64,000 bases of DNA, taken from positions 112,737,271 to 112,801,270 of the forward strand of contig OW121851.1 in assembly GCA_933228895.1 (NCBI GenBank), given 5' to 3'. Origin of the DNA: Platycnemis pennipes (lineage: Eukaryota > Arthropoda > Insecta > Odonata > Platycnemididae). This document shows, piece by piece, positions 30,101 through 42,100 of this stretch. Under the pieces are notes generated by a model. It did not search any database, had not been told where the DNA came from, and was given only the letters and a program-made list of their open reading frames with translations. Position 1 is the stretch's first letter; each line of letters opens with the position of its first letter. The translations under genes and the position numbers were made by a program.

Positions 30101-33100
30101 CCTCAGATTAGATAAAACACAATAGGGTAGTTTCCTATTATTTTTTTATTGTCTTGATCGGAAGTTTATAACCTCTGGAGTACGTGTTTAAAGCCGTTCG
30201 ATTTTTAAATGACGTTAAGTATTTTTCCTCATTTATTAAAAAGTGAAAAAAATCAATGGCGCGAAAACGCGACGGCAAACTATTGCATGCCGGTTAATCC
30301 TACGTTTGACGTCAAACTATTTCCTCTACCTGCCACCAGGTGGTGCTGCGGACGCTTCCAAATAGACGCCGCACTCCGTTAAAGCTTATGAACAAGTATT
30401 GGAGGCATATTTATTCCGTTAATTAATTATAATTAACTGTTATTTATTTATTTAACATTACTTATGCAGTTGACTCATTTAAAATCAGTTAGTATTCCTT
30501 TCACAAGCATATCATGTAGTTCGCCTATCGCCGCACGACCTTCACGCCATGCTTCGACGTAGCAGAAAACACAGCGAGCAGGACGTCCTTGAGCCTATAA
30601 AATGACTAATAATACTATGTTTAACTGAGAATACTTCTCCAACATTGATAGTTTTTACAGGTTAATACTAATAAATATTCACTAGAGCTGAGGGGCCCTG
30701 AAATACAACGGTAAGTTCAGGAGACGAATTTTCCTATGCTTCGCAGCGTAAACTACCTACCTGTTACGTCAGCATGAAGGCAGCGCACCCCGCCATTTCA
30801 GAGCCTTTTCAAATGGCCTTAAAATTAACATTTAATTCTCTAGTAAACTGGGATTTCTCAAAACAAACTTTTTGCGTAAATTAAATACATTTATGGCAGG
30901 GCACAAATCGCAATCAATGAAGTCTGTTTTCTTTGATGAAGGAAACTACCCTATTGTAAGCAATTAATGATGTAATCAGCGATTTTAACACACCAAATTT
31001 GCGAAATTTGGTGTTGAAAACTTCCACGATGACGTGTGTGTACGATTTCATTGTTATCTATGTTTTAATACTCATGCAGTCTCCGTTAGAGGCCTTATAA
31101 AACGTAATGTTTTGTGCTGAGAATGCGGGGTCTAATCGTTCCCATGCACCCACATTCTGGCTTCGTTGACACCTATAGGCTAGCGTGCCATGGCTTCCTC
31201 CGATACATCCTAAACTCTTTGTTCAAGCTCACTAAATCAGCCAACCATTCGTGTTTGTACCACGTGACTCATTGGTTACCCATTCGAGATAATCCCGACG
31301 GTTACGAGCACGCTGGTCGGCCCGGCTGGTGCCCTTCACCGACGGCGCCCTCGTCCGTCGTGGGTGAGCGGTCCCAGGGCGGATCACCGGAGCGACTCTT
31401 ACAAGTTTCTCGCCCTCGTCTTGCAAGTCTCGGAAGCGATGTATCGAATTGCGCGTAGCGGTGGCGATCGCCTTCGGGAGGAGGTGGGAAAAAATCCAAA
31501 GGGGAAAACGTCCTCTGATCTCTCTTGCGAGGAAATACATCCATCTGAAGGCATGGAAGACCTCGAGGCTATTTTTCTGAGGGAGTGTGGGGAATCAGTC
31601 AGGTTGGATAACGTGGGAGCCTTCTCTCTCCCCACAAGACAGCCTATGGGTTTGATTTCCGGGAGTGGTGGGATTATTCCCGAGGTCGCTGTCCGATAGC
31701 TCTTTTTGTCGAATGCTTGACTCCTCTCTTTGTAGCTTTATCTAACTTAACTCAAGTTCCATAGAAGCACATCTATATATGACGCAAAGGTGAATGGAAA
31801 GGAAGACAAACGTGTAAGTGCTGGGGATGGTAGATAGGTAGATGGATAGATACAGGAGCATGCTATGCATGATATATTTTGTTATGTGTAGGTACTTGAA
31901 AGAAATGGTAAGATATTATAATAAGAAAAAAATATCAACAAGACTAAACATGAGGATATCACAAATAGGTGTAAATGATGCATACAATTGCGGGGAAAAT
32001 GTGAGAATTTTGGCTGATGTCCATCATGGAAAGAAACCCTCTGCATGAAAACTTTCACACATGAAGGGGTTGAGAAAAACCAGCTAAAGGGGTGAAGGAT
32101 TTTTCCGGGCATTGGTCTTATTGAATAAGCTGGGTATAGGAGGGAGAAGCATGGGTAGTTTGGATGGGATAATAGGAGGTGGGAAGTATGAGTAGGGTGG
32201 AAAATAGAAGGAAGAGTTATTGCATCATAATGGAATGAAGGGAGAGTGTGAAAGTAACGAAGTTGGTGAGTTGTGGTATGGAGGAAGTAATTGTAGGTAG
32301 CAGGGTGTTGAAGGTTATAGGCTGGAGAATACTTGATACATGGAGTTTAAAAAATTATGCCAAACTGAAGTTGTGTGGCAGTAAGTGCTTACTGTTAAAT
32401 TCTGCTTTTAGAAGTAGCAACGTGAACCCACACGAACCCAAATACAACTATCTCATTAACTCTAGTAATTTGATTATTTTTATCTGAGGAAAGATTAGGT
32501 ATATTCATACTTTCATTTAGAAACCCTGAAGATGATGATAGAGTTGGTTTTTGAAATTTCGGCAGCAATGAAGACATTAACCCTTTGGATGACTCAATAT
32601 GTCATCCTAATATAGCATCTTTTCCACTTGGCAAATATTTTGTATACCTGTAGTTCTTTTTTGAAAGTCATAGTAAATCAATTGCATATTTAAACAAGCC
32701 TGTTAAAGGTTCATTTTTCACCTACGTATATAAGAGACATAACATTTCACTCTGATAATTGAAGGTGCAAAGATAAATGCAACTACAATTATTTATCATT
32801 AAACTATGAAAATATGGAAAAATTTTATCAGAGTGAATGATACCCAGCCTGTGTAATGTAAATCTATTTAGCTATTTCTTGTCAACTTTGATTTGTAATA
32901 TTATTTATATTTTGCATGCTTTAACTGAAATATTATTGGCTTGTAATAACCCTTAACATGGCTTACTTATTGTCGAAAAGAATCCAAATAAATTTAAAAT
33001 TGACAACAAGGAGCTGACGTCAAGGCGCAACTTCATTGAGCAGATGAAAGAAGAGGTTAAGGTAAGTTATCCTACATATTTCTTTTTATTTTGAATTGGT

Positions 33101-36100
33101 TGGTAAATAGTTTTTGGTTTATCAGAACTACTAATAGTCCATTGTAAGTAGAGGAAATCTAAAATAATTTGAATCCCACCTCTCTAATATGATGTTAAAT
33201 TAGTTTTACTTGAATGATGAAAAGAATTTAGATTTTTTGGGATGAGTAAGTCAGCTTGAATTTAAATTGTCTTACATGTGTCATTATGACTGGTCGAGAT
33301 AAGAGTGGGTACCTAGTAGTGGTAGAATAATTTTTTTATCACGTAAACCATGTGTTGAATTATCTTTTTTATTTTTGTTATTTCTGGTGGCTAATTGCCA
33401 TTCCATTTCCTAAGGCTATTCCAGGCTACTGATGTTGAACTTTCATGATTGGGATTCCCAGTCTCCCTGGAAATTAATTGTAGAAAATAATGGTGGGCTT
33501 TGTATGAGTCAGGAAGTATCGGATATCAGATAATTTCAGCTTTTATTATCAAAAGTTTGGTTTTTTCCTCTTGGAATTTATTCTCACAGATGATGAAATT
33601 CAAACTTTGGTATTTTAGACATAGAAGAGTTAATGGGTAGATTGAAGCACCTTCCTTGGCCATTAGATTTAATAATTATAAGAAAGATAACTTTTTGTAT
33701 TCTTTGTTGCCTTTAAGTGTAGGCAATAATTGTTTATATCTTGAAGTATCTCTTTTGCTAAAATATATTATATATAATATATTTCTCATCCTAGAAATGT
33801 TCTAGCTAAGGAATGTGTAAGATTCCCCCTGCTGTGAATGTTAGTGTATATACTTCTGAAGAATCATTTTATCCCTTTACATTGTACATAGTTATAGGGT
33901 GGAAATATATTCTATAATTCCTTTTTAATATCCACCAAAGTATTTTTCCATCAATTCTTCTTCACATTCAATTTTTTGCTAAGGAAAAATTGGGTGTGAT
34001 CATGGAAAATGATTTTTGTCAGAATCCCTTTGCTGAGATGGCATGTTTTGTGCTTGCTGGTTTAAAAGAGCCTTCCACTTTTGCTGAACTTCTATTAAAC
34101 AACCCTCTGTTAGGATTTTACATGCTTTTCTATGATTTAAAATCTCTTGCAACTTCCAAATGGCATTTTGGAAAATTGTGATGTTCACCTACCACTGGAC
34201 ATAAATTTGAAATTACACTGTAAACTCATTATAAATCAATGAACAACTTGTCAGTACATATAAGTATCTATTCCGAAAATGGAAAACTCTAGTTTTAGAT
34301 TGTTTTTTGCTACAGTGATGCCCAGGAAGTTGAGATGTCCGTCAATTTCTTACCATGGAAAAACGAGGCATTTGTTGATTTTTAAGACTAAATTTATTGC
34401 TTAGCTACATTTGTATCACTAGTAGGAAAAATGTTCAATGTCACTTGATTTTGACAAACAGATGCAAATTCTTTGCCAGCTTAGTGACAGGAAGGACAAT
34501 TTTAGAGTTTTAGACTTGGATTCAAGAATACTGTTGCAGTACTCATCAAGTTATGGATTCTTAAATTCACATTTCCAAGTTAACAATCAAACTGTCATTA
34601 GTCCTGTTTAATGTCACAATGACTTAATCATAATCATCCCACATTTCAAAATTTCCCACATTAAGTCTTTTAGATTATATCTGTTTCTGAAATAGTTTAG
34701 CCTGCTTTATTAGCATTTGGCCTGAAATACTACCTAAGCCCTTCACTTCGACTCAATGGAAACCACGCGATGTAAAATCAACACTTAAATCGTCTTTCTT
34801 AGTGTTTCTCTCTGTCGTCCATTTCTTCCTGTCACATTAACCGTAAAATTTTAAGGATTTTCTCTTCCAGCTTTTTAATGTGTTATATTTCTGAAGATCC
34901 CTCGCCGTATGTTTCAGAAAAAGGCTTTACTGATGGAACGGTGTAAGCTTTTTCACAACTTTCACTTCTTCTGCAATCGTTAACGCTTTGTACTGATGCT
35001 CACTCCTCTGCTGTTGCCAAAAGTGCATCAATTAGACATGATTAGGGAGAAACATAAGCAGATAACAAACAATTTTATCAAATTACGTCCAGTGGTCAAT
35101 CAAAAATGCGCGCGCCATTGAAAATGGCCGATCTGTAAACTAGTCCGTCTTGGCGATGTCTTCAATTTTGTTTGTTTAGTTCTAGTTGCAGAATAATTCC
35201 AGTGTACGCGAAGTACCAGAAATTAATATGTTTAAATTATTCTGATTCTCGGAATGGGAAAATTAACGTTAAGAATGGGATAATATCTTGGTAGGTTATG
35301 AAGCAATGTTTCGGCATTTTCCACGACGTACCGGGTAGTTGGTCATGGCAAAATTGCCGGATTATGGGTGTTCCCGGATTAGGGATTCCCGGATTAAGGG
35401 TGCTCAGCTGTATATTTATTTTGATAGAGGACAAAAATGTGTAATGTTTGACTTTTGAATTTAGGATATATGTAATCTATTTGATGCCAGTTGTTTCTTA
35501 GTTTTCTATTTGTATTATAAATGTAATAAATTTTCTTACTTATTGTGTGATTGCTTTGTAATTATGTATTTTGTTTTCACTCATGATGGAGCTCTGTTAA
35601 GTTGTTTATTAAGACAACAAAGTTCTTTTCATCTTTGGTTGAAGGAATTCTTCATTGAGGGAGTTCAGACATGAGCATTATTATCAAAATTGCTCATTTT
35701 TAAATTCAAGTTCAGTCAGGACTGCTTTCAAATATTATAATCAGTAGGTGCATATGCTAGTGACTGAAACATTTTCTTTTCATTTTCAGGTGATGAAAGA
35801 AAAAATGAATATGTCAAGAGGTAGAGACCGAGATAGGACAGTGAGACAGGTAATTATATTCTTCATTGAGAGCAATCATATAGCATCCACAATGCTTGGA
35901 ATTCATATTTATTGTAGGTATTGGTGTTCAAGTTTATCTCTTAACTCTTTGGTATTTTTTCTGCTTGTTTCAAAGTATATGATACCATTGTATACCCTGT
36001 CATAGGTCCCGTATTGAAGATAATGTAATTTAAAAACATAAAAGAAAGGAGTCACAATTCACTCTCAGTGGTGTTTTTACCTGGAGCTCCAGTGATTTTT

Positions 36101-39100
36101 TTCAGGTGTCTCCTTACAGGACAGATCACCTTTGTGGTAAAAGATTAAAAGTCTTTTTAGATTTCAGAAATAAGTGTCCTATAAGGACTTTGGCAAATGA
36201 TTTACATTAAAAATTCTTGAAGCTTTGTATAAAAATTTTAAATTTTATTGTTATTTTTTATTCAATTATTAATCTAAAAATGTCTTCAAGAATTGTTATG
36301 AAGATATTTTTGTACTATTTGTTAAAGTTGCATTCCAATGCATTTCTTTTGACCTGGTGAAGGAATTTCTTTCCATGTGCGCTGATAAATTATGTTAAAA
36401 GTATTTAAAATATGTCAAAATCTGAGGTTAAAAACAGCTGTGAGTGTTATGTACTCATAACTGGCACTACTTTTTGTGTGTGGGAAAATTTATTATCATC
36501 ATGGATATTGTGCAGGGCAATGATGAAATCCTTCGCTCTGTAAGCTAATAACTAAGTTATCACTAAATATTTTCATCCTAGCATTGAAAAATGTGTCCAT
36601 GTTTCATTCTGGCATATGTGTTAATTGATGAAGTAGTATGTAGTATTAGTAGAAATGTCTAAACTAATTTCTGAATGAAAACAATGAATATGCAGTCTTG
36701 AATGCATTGAAAATCTTAGCTTTTATTTAGAAGTTGTTAAACAGTGGTGTCCAATGCTCTCTGCATACTTCCAGGTTTCCTTCCACCTATGTTGGCAAGA
36801 TGATGACAGTTTCGCTGACTATCTTGTCGATGTCTTCAGGTCGAAGACCTGAACACCTTACACCAAGTACACCTTCGACCTGAAAATGCTCTAAGGATAG
36901 TCAGCGAAACTGTCATCATCTTGCCAACCTACACGGAAGGAAACCTTGAAATATGCAGAGAGCATCTAACCATCGCCCCGGAAACCTTTGATCTAATAGT
37001 AGTGTCCAATAATTAAATCAGATTTACCTAGTTTTTTATGAGCTCAGAATGAGTACCATGAATTGATCAAGGAGACTTAAATGTTAAAATCAAGAATAGT
37101 AAGATAAGTAGTCTTAAGAATTTATTCTCATGGGTATTTGTTGGCATGATCAGTATTTTATTTGCAAATATTCATCCGAGTGCTGGATGTTAGTTTTAAT
37201 ATTTGTTTAGGGAGAGAGATCTGCTGATTGCTTTTTTGATTTGGAATATAAATCTTTTTAATTAAATAATTTTGGTATTCCTTATTTGTAATCACATATT
37301 TATCATACAATTTGCTAGTGTGGTGTGGGTTCTCAAATGTTTTTAAAGCTGTAGAAAAACATATCTTTAATAGCAGAAATTCCACAGAGAAAAAATTATT
37401 CGCCTTGACCAGAATACGAACCTGGATCTCCTGATTTCCGACCAGGTGCTTTAACCAGTTAAGCTACTGAAGCATCATCTTTCCCTCTGGAATATTGGAG
37501 GCCTTAAAGGAACTGGATGTTCTCGAACTGCTAGACGTTTTATGCCACAAAGCAGTCAATGCCGTGTGCATGGCGCCACTGTCCAAGAGGTCAGGGCCGA
37601 ACTTTAAACACTAAGGTGCTCACCATGTAACAAATTGATTTTTTCTCTGGGGCGAATGATTTTTTCTCTGTGGAATTTCTGCTGTTGTGCGATTTTAACT
37701 GGTAACGTCATTAAGGTTCTCGTGGCCAGTTCACGATCCTTCAATTTGTTACATCACTTTAAATTTACATAAAACATACAGTCCCTATTTGACTAATGGC
37801 CTGATAATAACTCTTTCATGAGCTGTTTGAATCTTAATTAAATAATCTAATAACTCACTTTGAATCCGTGATGGTCCAAGTTTAAAAATTCTTTCTTAGG
37901 TTAGTTAGTTGTTTGTATTATACTTTGCAGAACTCTCTGCCTTGATCTCATCCTCAGATTTCATATAATTAGCAACCTCTGTAGAACCATTATTTCTAGT
38001 TACTCGTCTGATAAATCTATTGAAGCTTTTTTTTTACGTCTTTGTCTCTGACCACTAGTACCAATTAAGTGGTAAAAGGTTAATGTAGACATGATACCTG
38101 CCTCATAAACTATTGTGATCAGTATTACTTCTTGGCTTTGGTTAAAAAATTCTTTTACTCATCTGTGATATTCTAACTTTCTTCGTTTTTTTCTCTAAAA
38201 TATCAGCCACTGCTGGAAAACAGTAGTAGTCCAGTTCATGTTGTTGGCGGTGGTGTCGGGGGAGGTGCAGGCTCACATGGCACCACCAAATACTCTAAAC
38301 TGGAGAATGAAGAGGCTGACAGTCCAAGTCGGCAGTTTGGTGACAACAGAGGGCAGCTCCAGGGGGCGCTGGCGAGATCGCCGAATGATCACTCATCCGA
38401 GCACGAATCGCCTGCCACTCTCAAGACTGTGTCACACCAAATTGGCAATGAGCTGGATGAACAGGCTGTGTGAGTCCCTCTATGATTATAGCCTTCATCT
38501 TGACCCTTCTTATTAACATGGGCGAGAATGTAGAGCTATTCGTAAAAAAGTCTTTGTGTGTACCCCATTCTGCTCTCTGGTTCAATTTCTGGGAACTCTA
38601 CTGTTTTGTGCATTGGGGTATTATGAAATACCTACGTGATTAGAAATCACTGTAATGCCTTATGCTTCCTTCTTGAAGGATAAACATGCCTTATGCTAAG
38701 ATTTTGGTTCATTCATATTTACTGAAGTGAAAGGCTTATTGTATTTGATGCTATCATCATTTTTCTGCAATGTGATGTTAGAGAAGAATAGCGTAGACAA
38801 AATGCACAGAGAAACTACCTTACTAATGAAGAAGATATGAGTAGAAGAGAAAAATATACATTGCAAATGTTTTAAAAAGAAGGTGGAACAACTTTTCGGA
38901 CATTTGTTTAGACTCCATTGTCTCTTGCAGGAAATTGAACCATTAATATACTTATACAAATAAAGCCATTTTTAGAGTGAAAAGTGAATGGGAGCAATCA
39001 CAAAAGAAGGCCTTGTATAAGGCATATAGATTAGTGAAGTATTTGGAAGATAAGATATGACAATATGACTAGGTTAGCTGATAGAAGAATCTAGTGGATA

Positions 39101-42100
39101 GTTACATCAGACCAATGTTAGGGTTGAATTCTAGTGATGGTGATAATGATAACTGATATTGAATGGATTCTACTATGTAGCATTTTCTACTATCTTTTCT
39201 CCAAACATGGCTTTGTATTTTTCAATTTGTGTTCTTTCAGGATTCACTTTGTGTTTGTATCTTTTTGGCCATATTTCACTTCCTCAGGTCTGTTGTAATA
39301 GCACAGTGTCATGATGCAGCATTTATAGTAATGTCTAAACTAATTTCTAAATGAGAAAACAGTGACGGAGTCTTGAATGCATTGAAAATCCCAGCTTTTA
39401 GTTAATGGTAGCAAGAAGGTTATTCCAAAAACTTAATAAGATTTATCTAGTTTTTTGTGAGCTCAGAACGAGTATCACAAGCAAATCTAGGAGACTGAAA
39501 GGAGAATGAATGAATCAGGAATATTAAGAAAAGTAAGCAGTTTGCATACTGCATGTTATTGTATTTTTGTGTCCATTTCTCAGGTTTACTGTAATAGATA
39601 TTTGGGCATGAGCAGTGATTACTCCAATCTTCATTATTCATTTTTCATTAATTGGCAGGTTACAGGGTAGTTGTAGACTTGGGTTGTAATGGATCCTCAG
39701 CAGTAATTACATGAATATACATTCATATGATTAATCCTTGCATCTGCATATGTGACTTTGTATCTAATTCAGACATGAGAACAGAAATGCTCTGGAAGTA
39801 GAATTGCATTAACAAATTGATGGCAGAGACTGAATAAACTAGGTTAAGAGAAAATTAGATAAGACTTGATTGTGAGAATGTAGTTGTATTCATCTAATAG
39901 TAGTAGTCTTAGAGGGAAGAGTATGTGCATAGACCAGATCATTTTGAGTCGATGGAGTGGAGGAGGGTGGGGAAAATCAGCTTGTTAGAGAGCAGGAAAA
40001 GGATTGATATGATCAAAGAGGAATTAAAATCAACCGGGGAAATGCAGAAAAACTGCTTCAGCGAAACTATTTTTGCCAGCATAGACACCTAACAAATTAG
40101 GCCTCGATCATGGATCTTCATAAGGCGTGTGCTAGCGTTATCGTTATTTTTTGATTTAACTTATGCCAGAGAGAATGTGATCTCCATTCTTCATTTTTCC
40201 CGCAGCACTTCATATTGCTTATCACAATTAGTGGAGCAAATTTTATGGACGGTTGTTATTAACCCTGTGCTACTTTAGGGGTAAGCGTTATCGATACAGA
40301 TTGTGATAATGCGAAAGATGCATCTGTGATTCCACACCAGTGTTACCGATTATAGTTCATCAAAAGTGAAATGCGTGAATAGTAGTGCATTCTTTTCCCA
40401 CAAATGCCAGTCTCTCCCCATCATTTTCCACATATCATTTAGACCTTGAGTAATAATGGAGTCGTAGTTAATGCCTTTATTTATCCTATAGAGTGGCTAG
40501 TTTTTGTTTTAACTGCTACCAGCATTTCCATAATGTTCACTGTTCTGTTTTGATTAAAACTTACTTGTGACGGCACATACCATGCTCACTGCCTCACGCG
40601 TGAAATTATGGCAGTTCAAATTCTCAGTGAACCCTACTTCATCCTTTAAGGCTCCTTTAAGACTTCTAGCTCAGCTCTCCGGGGCTGTCCGTACCAAAAT
40701 CTTGTTGCATGGATGGGGTGAGTGAGAGTGGGTGATACATTAACACTTACGGGTTCATCTACATTTGCGTGAATGGTTTCAGCTCAACTTGTGCGAATGC
40801 ATGAACCAAATAGAACAGGTTCTATTTTCTGTTCACCCATTCATTCATTTGTACATACATTTTGGTGTGGTTACACAGTGTATTTTCGCGTTCATTCTCG
40901 CCTTCATGCATTTACACATTAACTCGTACGTGTTAATGTATCGTGTAACCAGGCCTTTAGGTAATTTGGGAAAGTTGTGATGATGGGGGTAAGGATTATG
41001 ATGGCCAGGGAGTTTGGATTTATGGTGCATGGGAGGAAATGGGTCCCCCCGGTTGTGGAGAGGGAAGGTCCCAGTTGCGAGCGTATCTTTGTCTTGCTGA
41101 GCTTCATGGGGGGGGAGGGGAAAAGTGGGGAGGTGGTAGGTGGATGGCATTATGGAATGTCTGTGACGTTCCTTTTTCTTCTTCTGGGCAACCCTGGGGG
41201 GCACGTGCCGGTGGCTGATTGGAACCATTTGGGCGCTGAGTGGAATTGGGAGGATCAGGGATGCGGCGCCCTTTGTTTATGGGTGGGTCTTCAACCCCTC
41301 CTCTCGCCCTCCGACACCTCTAGACTATCCACTTCCCTTCACACCCCTTGAAGACTCACCTGTAAGCCAACGATGCCGTATCCTTGACCCTCCCCATTCC
41401 ACTCAGCACCCGAAGTATTTCCAATGAACCACCAGCTCACCCCCCCATTACCCTCCCCCCCCTACTCCCCCCTCCCTCCAGGGTTGCCCAGAAGAAGAAG
41501 GAAGGAAGGAAGGAACAGATTGAAATTCTCGTTTATTATCTACCATTATACCATTACCATATCGGCCAGTATTTCCCGCCCTTTATTTCACCAACTAAAA
41601 CTTATATTCGTTGCTGATGTGCATGGAATAAGCCGCATCAATTTGTGGAACATTCAGTTGTGAATCTTATTAGTTGCATCTTTTATTTACTTAGTTGTGA
41701 ATCAGACGTACAATGTATCCCTTTTGTCCGTCATTAATGCGATATTTGCCTAGTTGTGTAAAAATTTATAATCACATGCATTCCGCTCATTATATGGAAT
41801 CCGAGACTATGTTGTTTGGAAAATTTTACCTCGCTTTTTTTTTAACTTCTCAGACTCAGATCTAGAGGCAGGTAGAGCACACTAGCTCATGGTAAACACG
41901 CTTGGAGTTATAAAAATACGAGACGATGATTATTAGAATGGTAATACAAGTACGATCACACGTTCTAACAAAATCTTACGTAAGATCTTCTTCAATTCCC
42001 ATACCCCCATTCTTGAGAGTCATCCTCCCCTGTCCACCTTTCAGGCTCAAAGCAATTTAGTAATGTCACAAATCACCTCAAATATGATATTCCTGAATAC

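Noticed and set aside
32524..32565. Hammerhead ribozyme
   Set aside because: CTGAAGA and GAAA words are present but no convincing helix II or III remains; listed only as a decayed relative.
40845..41351. Pro/His-rich and Gly-rich frames on opposite strands
   Set aside because: Produced by C/G-rich low-complexity sequence within the inverted repeat at 41171-41503 and the adjacent MITE.
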